From positions 62,001-126,000 of the forward strand of contig NZ_BLIV01000001.1 of the NCBI RefSeq assembly GCF_009811755.1: DNA of 64,000 nucleotides. Direction: 5' to 3'. The DNA is from Roseobacter cerasinus (lineage in GTDB: Bacteria; Pseudomonadota; Alphaproteobacteria; Rhodobacterales; Rhodobacteraceae). A program made the position numbers and the translations under genes. Position 1 is the stretch's first letter, and every line of letters starts with the position of its first letter. Positions 46,546 through 54,648 of the stretch are shown piece by piece. The notes beneath the pieces were generated by a model. The model was not told where the DNA came from. It made no database searches and worked only from the letters and a program-made list of their open reading frames with translations.

Positions 46546-47843
46546 TGCGGCCCTGGGTTGCCCTTCTTCTGGCTTCTGCGCTGCCTTTGGCGGCGCAGAC
46601 ATTCCCTGGCGGGTCTTTTGGCAGCGGGTCATTCGGTAGCGGATCTTTCGGGAATGGTGGCTTCGGCAACGGTTCTTCCGCGCTCGGCTCTTTGACGCCC
46701 GGCTGGGGCTCAGAACTCTCTGTGCCTCCGATCAGGATAGACCCACGCGACAGTGATCCTTCGTTGGAAAATCAGCTGCAGCTTCACGACCTCGGTGTTG
46801 AAGAGTTGCAGTTGCGTGAACTGGGCATCAAAAGCGCAACTGCTCAGAGCCGCGCGCCCGGTACCAATGAAATCCGGCATGGCGATCCGCCGGGCCCTAT
46901 CATTGTGATACGAGTGCCGCCTCCGTCGCCCCCCGGAGCCGAAACCCTTTACAAGTTGCCGGAGCTCGAAGACGACAAGCTGAAGGCGCAGAAGAAAGCG
47001 GTGCCGCCCCTGGATCTGAGGCCAATGATGGCTTGTGACGAGGGCCTGCGCGGGTGCTTCCTGCAGGTGCTATCGCTGCACAGGTTTGGCCGCACAATCT
47101 GTACCGGCAATCTGATCGCAGAGGATTGGGTTCTGACGGCCGGGCATTGTTTTTGCCGGGTGCCGCCTCTGACGGCATCCTTCGGCCCGCAGACACCGAC
47201 AGTGGGCTTGCCGTTTCCACCTCCCTTCACGGCCTCGGCGCAACTCTCGGGAGTTCCGCAGTTCTTTGACGGGCAGGATGCAGATGGCTTTTGCTCGGAT
47301 TTCAAAGCAAATCCGCAGCGCCGGCGTGATCTGGCTCTGATCCGGCTTAAAAAACCCTTGTCCGTCGCGATTGGTACGGAAATGGCAGGTATCCCGGCCG
47401 CGAAGATCGTGACGCCAACGGCCTTGTCGCCGATTGCGAGCGTCGCCCAGGCGGGGTTCGGAGCCAATGAGTTCAATGCCACCGGCGGTCAAAAACGCGT
47501 AGCTGCTCTGAATGTCGCGCAATGCGATGCTGCTGCGAAATGTGACCCCGACACGGAAATGGTGCTCTACGGACCGGATGGACGCGACAGTTGCTACGCA
47601 GATTCCGGTGCCGGCGCCTACGTTCGAGCAGAAGGAGAAACTGCCGATCTGCTTGTGTCAATCGTATCGCGCGGGGCGGGGGGCATCGCTGGATGCGGTC
47701 AAGGCGGCATCAACGTGCGCGTCGCAGACGCAGAGGTCATCAACTGGATTACAAAGGTGGCGGGGAGCCCCCGCTTGGCTGATCCCGCAGATAAGCTCGC
47801 TGCGCAGTTCGTCACCTCAGCGGCTGAAATTTCAACTGATTAA
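46545..47843 (+). CDS. Trypsin-like (S1) serine protease with GSFG repeat
   Basis: The 432-residue exported protein has a signal peptide (MRPWVALLLASALPLAAQ), then tandem GSFGSGSFGSGSFGNGGFG repeats (residues ~22-44) and a proline-rich linker with PPGPIIVIRVPPPSPP. The S1 domain shows H201 in VLTAGHC, D262 in RRRDLALIRL and S354 in CYADSGAGA. The usual GDSGG is ADSGA, so the oxyanion region is atypical. No clear IVGG activation site is seen. Paired cysteines suggest disulfides. Confidence 0.82.
   Translation: MRPWVALLLASALPLAAQTFPGGSFGSGSFGSGSFGNGGFGNGSSALGSLTPGWGSELSVPPIRIDPRDSDPSLENQLQLHDLGVEELQLRELGIKSATAQSRAPGTNEIRHGDPPGPIIVIRVPPPSPPGAETLYKLPELEDDKLKAQKKAVPPLDLRPMMACDEGLRGCFLQVLSLHRFGRTICTGNLIAEDWVLTAGHCFCRVPPLTASFGPQTPTVGLPFPPPFTASAQLSGVPQFFDGQDADGFCSDFKANPQRRRDLALIRLKKPLSVAIGTEMAGIPAAKIVTPTALSPIASVAQAGFGANEFNATGGQKRVAALNVAQCDAAAKCDPDTEMVLYGPDGRDSCYADSGAGAYVRAEGETADLLVSIVSRGAGGIAGCGQGGINVRVADAEVINWITKVAGSPRLADPADKLAAQFVTSAAEISTD
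46610..46678 (+). repeat. Tandem Gly-Ser-Phe-Gly coding repeat
   Basis: About five imperfect copies of a 15-nt unit (GGGTCTTTTGGCAGC type) encode SFGSG/SFGNG at the mature N-terminus of the S1 protease. Such tracts are flexible and prone to length change. Confidence 0.65.
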
Positions 47844-47869
47844 TAGACCAGAAAGATATAGGAAAAACC

Positions 47870-48934
47870 ATGTTTCATAACGTATTATCAAAGGCATACC
47901 TGGCATCAACGCTCTGCGCGAGTGCGCTGCTCGTCACGCCAACATTTGCGCAAGCCACAGACCTGAGGGCCGCAGTGGACACGCTGACCCAGTCCAGATC
48001 AGTTGAACGTTCCATCAGACAGGAGGGCGCAACCTCGCTTGATCCGGGGGCGGCCGCCCGCTCTGATCCCCGCGTTATCGGGGGTGGGTTGAACCTTGAT
48101 GTGGCCAGCAGCAACTTTGTTGCCTCGATGCGGATTGAGCCGGGTAACGGAGCGCCCAGAGGCGGTCTTTGCGCTGGATCATTCATTAAGCCCCGGATCG
48201 GCACGCGGAACAGCGGCGATGTTGTGCAAGGGTGGGACGCCGGGAACGATGAACCAGACTGGGTGATCACCGCTGCCCATTGCCTGCGCGATAAAAACAA
48301 CAAGGACACCAAGACCAACACGACCGGGCCCGAGCAATTGACGCTCATCGCCGGTACCTTTGATGTTGCGGCGATTAACCGTCATATCGTGACAATCGGG
48401 CAGGTGATCGTCCATCCTGACTACGACCCCAATACGATGGCGCATGATATCGCGCTCCTTAAGATCGAAGGCATTAAGGCTCCGGACGAACAAAGCGATT
48501 TCATTCCGCGTTCAATCCAGCTGCCTGCACGTCACATGATGCCGATTGTCAACCGCGACCTGTCCCGCCAACGGGTCACCGGCTGGGGCCGCACGTCCGA
48601 AGGGGGCCGTGTGTCTGAGAATCTGATGGTTGCGGACGTGCCTTTGTATCCACGCGCCGCTTGTCAGGAAGCTTATAGTCAGGTCGGCGGGAGCGTTGCG
48701 CCCAGCCAGTTCTGCGCGGGCTATTCGACCGGCGCTGTAGATGCGTGCAGCGGCGATAGCGGGGGGCCGATCTTCTTCGACGACCGCACGAACCCGGTTG
48801 CGACCTCAGATGCACCGATCTTGTCAGGTGTGGTCAGCTGGGGTTTCGGCTGCGCGCGCGCCGGAGCGCCGGGTGTTTACACTAGTGTCAGCAAGGAGAT
48901 GACGTGGATCGAAGAGGTCGTGCTTGGGCAGTAG
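47870..48934 (+). CDS. Trypsin-like (S1) serine protease
   Basis: The 354-residue exported protease has a signal peptide (to PTFAQA), a ~45-residue pro-region and a canonical activation site (DPRVIGGGLN). The catalytic triad is H137 in VITAAHC, D193 in AHDIALLK and S297 in CSGDSGGP. VSWGFGCARAGAPGVYT completes the S1 pocket. The Asp before the GDSGGP motif (VDACSGDSGGP) suggests trypsin-like specificity. It is the one fully canonical S1 member of the cluster and could activate the others. Confidence 0.92.
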   Translation: MFHNVLSKAYLASTLCASALLVTPTFAQATDLRAAVDTLTQSRSVERSIRQEGATSLDPGAAARSDPRVIGGGLNLDVASSNFVASMRIEPGNGAPRGGLCAGSFIKPRIGTRNSGDVVQGWDAGNDEPDWVITAAHCLRDKNNKDTKTNTTGPEQLTLIAGTFDVAAINRHIVTIGQVIVHPDYDPNTMAHDIALLKIEGIKAPDEQSDFIPRSIQLPARHMMPIVNRDLSRQRVTGWGRTSEGGRVSENLMVADVPLYPRAACQEAYSQVGGSVAPSQFCAGYSTGAVDACSGDSGGPIFFDDRTNPVATSDAPILSGVVSWGFGCARAGAPGVYTSVSKEMTWIEEVVLGQ

Positions 48935-48971
48935 AATTGAGTGGCGAGGCCGCAAAGGAAAGGGATTAACG

Positions 48972-50108
48972 ATGAGTAAGGTAAATTCAACCGTGGCTAC
49001 CACCGATGAAGAGATAAGAGATGCGCAGTTCGACGCAATGCTCGCAGAGCCGGAAACTGGAGAACCACCTGAGGTGGTTCTGCCAAAAGGGCACAGCTTG
49101 CGTTTCTCTCCCTCGGATGCCTACTGGCCAAAAGATCCGGCCAATGTGCCGGACACCTGGCATCTGCCGCCCGCATATGCCACCGGTTCATTTGAGCTTA
49201 CAGGGGATCTGATCCGCCGTCATGCAGAGCTTGGTGACTACCCGCTGAACAGTTTTGATCACGGGTTGCTCATTCTGGCGCTGCGCGGCGCCGCTCTTGC
49301 CGATGGTGCGCGTTCGGCTGAGGATCAGACCTCTGTTTCGCTTACGGCTGTGCGTCCGGATCACGAGACGTATCGCTGTCTGGTCGGCGTTTTCGACATC
49401 TCCCGTGATCGTCTGTCTGTCTATGAGGGATCGACGGTACCCAGGCGTACAGGCATGGCTGCCTACGCCAACGGAGGGCGACGATGCAACATGCTGCCGA
49501 CGGGGCTTTACGGCTATTGTGTGGGCAACCACTACTCAAAGCGAAAAGGGCAGGTCTTGGTCCTGCACCACGTTTTGCGGCTGGGGCGCGGGCCAGAGCC
49601 TGCCGATGCATCAGATGCGCTTGTACTGCGCACACGGAACGATCTTGCCTATGGCACGCAGGACATCTGGGATCTGACAGATCCTCGCGACAACATCCAT
49701 CCGGCTTTCATCAAAGACAGCTTTTCGTCTTTGGGGTGTCTGACGGTGCGCGGGTCTCAGGCGTTCGATGACAGCTCTGCGGAGGGAAGTGATGAATGGA
49801 AGCAGTTCCGTGGTGCCGCACAGCTATCCGGGGCGACGCGGGGTCGAAGTTACCAGCTCCTGTTAACGACGGCGCATGAGCTTGCGGCAATCAGCGCAAC
49901 CACGCCCGCTGATGGTCTGATCTGTCTTCGACAAGGCTCTTACGGGGAAAGAGTGCGCCGCCTTCAAGGCCAACTCGGCGTCGCGCAAGACTTGTCCCTG
50001 GGGCCCCGGACGGCAGAGGCCCTGACCAAGGCTCAATTTGCGGTACTGGGTTTTTCAACGGCCACATGGTCTGCCCGCATGGCGACAATGATGGGCTTGC
50101 AGTTCTGA
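48972..50108 (+). CDS. L,D-transpeptidase-like protein with peptidoglycan-binding domain
   Basis: The 378-residue protein lacks an obvious signal peptide. Residues ~125-285 resemble a YkuD-type fold: LVGVFDISRDRLSVYEGS, NMLPTGLYGY and, after IHPAFIKDS, the SSLGCLTVRGS segment that could be the catalytic S-x-G-C. The C-terminal ~50 residues (SYGERVRRLQGQLGVAQDLSLGPRTAEALTKAQ) are a peptidoglycan-binding type 1 motif. ATG 48972 is used, with AAAGGG upstream. It sits between the proteases and the regulator. Confidence 0.6.
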   Translation: MSKVNSTVATTDEEIRDAQFDAMLAEPETGEPPEVVLPKGHSLRFSPSDAYWPKDPANVPDTWHLPPAYATGSFELTGDLIRRHAELGDYPLNSFDHGLLILALRGAALADGARSAEDQTSVSLTAVRPDHETYRCLVGVFDISRDRLSVYEGSTVPRRTGMAAYANGGRRCNMLPTGLYGYCVGNHYSKRKGQVLVLHHVLRLGRGPEPADASDALVLRTRNDLAYGTQDIWDLTDPRDNIHPAFIKDSFSSLGCLTVRGSQAFDDSSAEGSDEWKQFRGAAQLSGATRGRSYQLLLTTAHELAAISATTPADGLICLRQGSYGERVRRLQGQLGVAQDLSLGPRTAEALTKAQFAVLGFSTATWSARMATMMGLQF

Positions 50109-50228
50109 AACACGATGTTCGGCGTCTCAGCGCGTCGTAAACCTTTGCGGATAGGCTGGCTTGCGTTAAAGTTGTATGAATTTTTAGTTTCCCTTTTCCA
50201 GACATGCGCTTTCACTCCGGGGGGAGAA

Positions 50229-51854
50229 ATGAGTTCAGATGAAGATGTGATTTTGTCGCTGAACGGCAGTTTCAAGCTGACAGTGGCTGGACGAGAGATT
50301 GCAATTGGAAGCAGTCGGAACAGTGCAATACTGGCCGTTCTGGCCACCGCACCACAACAGAAATGCAGCCGGGATCGCTTGCGTCAGATGTTCTGGCCGC
50401 GCTCGCCCCCCTTGCAAGGAGCGGGCAGCCTGCGCACCGCCCTGAGCGCACTGCGGCGGGATCTGGGACCAGATGCGGGGATCATAGGCTCTAACCGCAG
50501 CTTCCTTTGGTTTGCCCGCAGTATTGAGCTGCGCGACCCCGCAGGCGGAACCGCATTTTTTGATGACGCGCCGGGCAAGATCGGGACCGAATTTGACTGC
50601 TGGCTAGATGTCCAAAGGCAGAGGGCTGCGATACATCCCGCACAGGCTGTTGCTGCTGGCCGCTTGCCGGTACCGCAGCGCACCGGCATAGCGATCGCGC
50701 CGCCCAAAGTTTTTGCAGATGATCCACATTCGCATCTTCTGGCAGAACGCGCGTTGAATGACATTATCGCGCATCTGAGCGCCTATGAGGTGGTCGAGCT
50801 TATTGATCTGCGGGATGTCAGCCGCGACCTTTTTGCTGAGCGTGAAAACGAGGCAGCAGCGCACCCATGGCTGATGATCGAAGTGACCCTTACCAAGGCA
50901 GGCCGCGATGCGCTGCTGACCGCAAAGCTTGTCGAAGTTGCCCGGCGGCGCCTCTATTGGAGCCACGCCGAAACCGTTGACTGTCGTGAAGGTGCCTTGC
51001 CATCTCTTACGAAGTTAACGGAATTGGCAAATCAGGTTGTCGATGCCGCACTCATGGCGGTGCTCCGCCGCAAGGAAGGCGCAATCCCGAACGGAGCCTC
51101 CGCGCCGCAAAGCATGATCGGTGTCTTGCACCAACTCTTCAGCATGTCCCGGGATGGACAACGCTCAGTACGATCTTACCTGTCGTCTCATGAGGGGCTG
51201 TCGCATTCGGCACTGGCGAACGCCTGTTATGCACTTTCGATCGCCAATACTCTAGGAGAAGACGGTCACCGGACCGCTGATCTGCGTGCAGCACGTGAAA
51301 GGGCGCGGATCGCGGTAACACTTGATCCGCAAAACGCTCTGGTTCTGGCGATGACCGGGCATGTGTTCGGCTTTGCCCTGCGAGAATTCGAGACCGGAGA
51401 GGAACTGACGGGTCTCGCATGCAGGCTCGCGCCATCCTTGCCACAGGCATGGGATTTCGCTGCGATGAATGCAATTTACCGGGGTCAGGTTGAAAAGGCT
51501 TGCGAGTTCAGTCAGCGGGCCGCGAAACTGGGCTATTTTAGCGCCTATCGTCCTTTGTATCTGTCTTCGATGGCGATCTCAGCGACTTTGGCTGGGAATC
51601 ACAAAGCGGCCGTCGATCTTTCTCAGTCTGTATTATCGCGCTTGCCGGGTTTTCTGGGCGTGATGCGCCATAGCGTCGTAAGTTTGTGCGCATTGGACCG
51701 AGAACGCGATGCGCACGAGATGATCGCCCAAATCAGAGCGCTTGACCCGCGCTTCTGCGGAGAAGAAATTCGCAACCCGCGATATCCGGTCCCAAGCGAA
51801 GCAAGCCGGGAGCTTATCGGTGAGGCCCTGCGCGGTTTTCGTTCAACCCACTAA
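50229..51854 (+). CDS. SARP/BTAD-type transcriptional regulator with TPR-like C-terminus
   Basis: The 541-residue protein starts with a winged-helix of the OmpR/SARP kind (LSLNGSFKLTVAGREIAIG, SRDRLRQMFWPRSPPLQGAGSLRTALSALRRDLGP). A middle domain has PHSHLLAERALNDIIAHLSAYEVVELI, and a helical-repeat region (~residues 350-520) has TPR-like helices (ARIAVTLDPQNALVLAMTGHV, LAPSLPQAWDFAAMNA). GGGGAG precedes ATG 50229. Being embedded in the protease cluster, it probably controls it. It has no membrane segment. Confidence 0.8.
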   Translation: MSSDEDVILSLNGSFKLTVAGREIAIGSSRNSAILAVLATAPQQKCSRDRLRQMFWPRSPPLQGAGSLRTALSALRRDLGPDAGIIGSNRSFLWFARSIELRDPAGGTAFFDDAPGKIGTEFDCWLDVQRQRAAIHPAQAVAAGRLPVPQRTGIAIAPPKVFADDPHSHLLAERALNDIIAHLSAYEVVELIDLRDVSRDLFAERENEAAAHPWLMIEVTLTKAGRDALLTAKLVEVARRRLYWSHAETVDCREGALPSLTKLTELANQVVDAALMAVLRRKEGAIPNGASAPQSMIGVLHQLFSMSRDGQRSVRSYLSSHEGLSHSALANACYALSIANTLGEDGHRTADLRAARERARIAVTLDPQNALVLAMTGHVFGFALREFETGEELTGLACRLAPSLPQAWDFAAMNAIYRGQVEKACEFSQRAAKLGYFSAYRPLYLSSMAISATLAGNHKAAVDLSQSVLSRLPGFLGVMRHSVVSLCALDRERDAHEMIAQIRALDPRFCGEEIRNPRYPVPSEASRELIGEALRGFRSTH

Positions 51855-51893
51855 TTTTATTAAAATAAATCAATTCCAGGGAAGGGAATAGCT

Positions 51894-54644
51894 ATGTCTA
51901 CATCTTGGTCCATGTCACGTCGTCGTTTCTTGAGTACAACAGCCGCTTTTGTGCCTGTGGCATCACTGAGCGGGGTTGCCCATGCGGCCGAGTGTATGCC
52001 GCCACCCGGCGGTGACCCGCTAATCCAGACGCTTCGCGCCATCATCGAAAATGCCGTGGACGTTGCCATGCCCGAACTCGTGAACTGTACCAACACGGTC
52101 GAGCACGGGCAGCTGGCCCTGGCAGATTTGTACTTCTGGCCAACGTCAAGGCACCTGATGAGAACTACCGGAGAACAAACCGCCAAGTTCACCTTCGCGG
52201 CGGAAACATATCCTGCTGAACAAGATGATCGGCATGTCGCCGGGCCTCTGGCCGAGTGTTTCGGACCTTCAGGCGGCTTCCCGGAAAACCTATTTGTTGC
52301 GAATGTCACCACGGGAACCGGGCGCGGACGCGGGCGTGGACGTGGACGCGGCAGAGGACGCGGACGGGGCAGAGGGCGAGGCAGGGGTCGTGGACGCGCC
52401 CAGGCTGGCGGCATCATGCAGGACCAGCTCGATCTGATGTTCGAAGAAGATATTGAGTTCTTTCGGCAACGGGTCGTTGACGTATTGCCGACAATTCATG
52501 ATCTGCTGAGGTGCGCCAAGGTCGAGGCACCATATTTTTTGGAAACGCCGGATGAGCATGGCGAACTTTCCAAAGCTGAAGTCGAAGAGCTTCTACGTAA
52601 GCAGAACTCGAAAGAACGCGCGGCGCGGCGCGCGGAAATACTCGCTGAAGTGGATGATATTGCAGGTCCGTTCCTAGACCAGATCAGCGACTATGCGGGG
52701 CCACCGGGTTCTGTGCTGAAACTTGTGTCTCTCATGAGTGCCGCAGGATATGTGATCGGGTATCATTTCAAACATCTCTTTGGGCGTCCTCGACCCAGCG
52801 CTTTCGATCCACGGGTCGATCCTATTATCGACGTGCCCACACATTCGTCATATCCAAGCGCGCACGCTGTGCAGACCCATTTGATCGCGCATGCTCTGGC
52901 AGAGGTGTATGAGGACTCGTCCCTGGTTGGTCGCTTGTTTGACGTGGCAGAGCGGATCAGCGTCAACCGGGAGTACGCCGGGGTGCACTATTCGTCGGAC
53001 AGCGAGGCGGGCAAACTGATAGCGCAGGCTGCGTTTCCGATCTTGAGGTTGGTCATGGATGAGCCCTTCGTAGAAGCGGTTGCCGAAATGAACCCTGCCC
53101 TAGACACAATCTGCGCCGCAACAGGGCGCGTCCCGGGCTCTGCGCTAGAGCCGCCAGAAGACCGCGATCCCGACGGCGAGGGGCTGCCGTGGAATCTTGT
53201 GTCGTTGGGGGTGGATCACCTCAGTGAAGAACATAGCGGTGCCGGTACTGTCGTTGCGCTCTTTGATACGGCAGTCAAGGTGGATCATAGCGCGATTGCT
53301 GAGGCGATTAGCGGTGAGTTTGTCAATCTCGACTATCCGCTTCCCTTGAATGACCCCTGGTGCATGGGATCCAAGGGGATTGGCCATGGGACGGCGATGG
53401 CGGGTCTGATTGTCGGAGAAACAGAGCAAGGTCGACGGCTGGGTGTTGCGCCCAAAGCCAAGTTGACACCCGTGCGCTGCGCCAATCTGGCGCGAGACAG
53501 CCATGATGATCGCTTCGATCTTGGTGTTGCGCTGCTTGCTTTGGGATTGAATGGCCATCGCCCTGCTTTTGCGGCAGTCTGTGACTCGGGCTCGCTGGCG
53601 CAGAGGATGGCCGCAGTTGTGCTTTCGCTCGACTTCCCGCGCCCGGATGTGGCGCGCAATCAGTACATAACAGCAAACGAGCTTCAAAAAGCGCGCAATG
53701 AGGGCAGGATCGAAGCACTGCTCGACCAAGCGCGTCGCGGTGCGCGCCAAATATGTGACCCTTTCGCTTTGGCAATCCTTCTGGTTCAGAACGCAGTACC
53801 TGTCGTGATCCCCGCGGGCAATCGAGGGGGAGAGGGCCTTGCCTATCCTGGCGCGTTCGAGGACTACGAACCCTTGCTCGGTCTTTTGGGAGATGAAGAT
53901 GGCCGTTCGCTGGTGCTGCAGCAACTGGTTGAAATGATGAAACAATTCAACCGAGGTACCTCTTCCTCCGTGTTAGAGCAGCCATTCGAAAGCTTTTTGC
54001 AGCAGTTCGACAGTTCGGGGCAGGAACTTCGCGTACAGGGACGAAACGCGCGCAGGGCCTTTCGCGACGGGCAAGAGGCGCAGACGGTGGATGCTGACGC
54101 GCTGGATGCGTTTGCCGGTACCGGCATCGTTGTGGTCGGGGCCAGCTATCACAAAGACATCACGCAGGATGCCCCGGCACAGAAGGCTGCAGAGGTGACA
54201 CATTCCGGCTACCGGCGTTCCGAGTATAGTCAGTATGGCCCCGGTTTATGTGTTCTGGCACCGTCAGATCGCGATGGACAACCGGCAACCCGTTGTCACC
54301 GCTATGGTTTTACGGGTCTCGAAAACGCGCTGGGGGCACATACCGTGCCTGTGACTACCAGTGATTTGCCCGGACCGGGTGGGTTTTCTGGTAGCAACAC
54401 GGGGATGACCCACGCTGGGCAGCAGGTTGGCTTTGGCGGTACATCTGCTGCGGCAGCTCAGGTAGCCGGTGTTCTGGCGCTTCTGGCCGCTCAATCGGAC
54501 GAGCTGCTTTCCGGGCCCGACCTTCGCACTGCGCTGATCGCGCTCGCCGAGCCCGGGATAGACCTTGAGGCAATTGAGGACGACCCCAAGCGTAAGCGCG
54601 AGCACGGGTACGGGATGGTTGATCTGTCGAAAATGGGAGCATGA
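51894..54644 (+). CDS. Tat-exported fusion: PAP2/haloperoxidase-like domain, Gly-Arg repeat and S8 subtilase
   Basis: The 916-residue protein has a Tat signal (SRRRFLST, cleavage near AHA31). Residues 143-168 are 13 Gly-Arg pairs. The PAP2-type phosphatase/vanadium-haloperoxidase site is complete: K293-X6-R300-P, PSAH with H324, and R359-X5-H365-X3-D369. The second half is a subtilase with D458 (ALFDTAVK), H498 (GHGTAMAG), oxyanion N643 (PAGNRGG) and S851 (GGTSAAAA). The H-to-S distance is long, with an insertion. I know of no described protein with this order of domains. It is flanked by the regulator and an S1 protease. Confidence 0.88.
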   Translation: MSTSWSMSRRRFLSTTAAFVPVASLSGVAHAAECMPPPGGDPLIQTLRAIIENAVDVAMPELVNCTNTVEHGQLALADLYFWPTSRHLMRTTGEQTAKFTFAAETYPAEQDDRHVAGPLAECFGPSGGFPENLFVANVTTGTGRGRGRGRGRGRGRGRGRGRGRGRGRAQAGGIMQDQLDLMFEEDIEFFRQRVVDVLPTIHDLLRCAKVEAPYFLETPDEHGELSKAEVEELLRKQNSKERAARRAEILAEVDDIAGPFLDQISDYAGPPGSVLKLVSLMSAAGYVIGYHFKHLFGRPRPSAFDPRVDPIIDVPTHSSYPSAHAVQTHLIAHALAEVYEDSSLVGRLFDVAERISVNREYAGVHYSSDSEAGKLIAQAAFPILRLVMDEPFVEAVAEMNPALDTICAATGRVPGSALEPPEDRDPDGEGLPWNLVSLGVDHLSEEHSGAGTVVALFDTAVKVDHSAIAEAISGEFVNLDYPLPLNDPWCMGSKGIGHGTAMAGLIVGETEQGRRLGVAPKAKLTPVRCANLARDSHDDRFDLGVALLALGLNGHRPAFAAVCDSGSLAQRMAAVVLSLDFPRPDVARNQYITANELQKARNEGRIEALLDQARRGARQICDPFALAILLVQNAVPVVIPAGNRGGEGLAYPGAFEDYEPLLGLLGDEDGRSLVLQQLVEMMKQFNRGTSSSVLEQPFESFLQQFDSSGQELRVQGRNARRAFRDGQEAQTVDADALDAFAGTGIVVVGASYHKDITQDAPAQKAAEVTHSGYRRSEYSQYGPGLCVLAPSDRDGQPATRCHRYGFTGLENALGAHTVPVTTSDLPGPGGFSGSNTGMTHAGQQVGFGGTSAAAAQVAGVLALLAAQSDELLSGPDLRTALIALAEPGIDLEAIEDDPKRKREHGYGMVDLSKMGA
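52320..52397 (+). repeat. Gly-Arg coding repeat
   Basis: Thirteen GGN-CGN/AGR codon pairs in a row encode 13 Gly-Arg dipeptides with mixed synonymous codons. Codon mixing suggests selection on the peptide rather than recent slippage. Confidence 0.85.
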
Positions 54645-54648
54645 TCCG

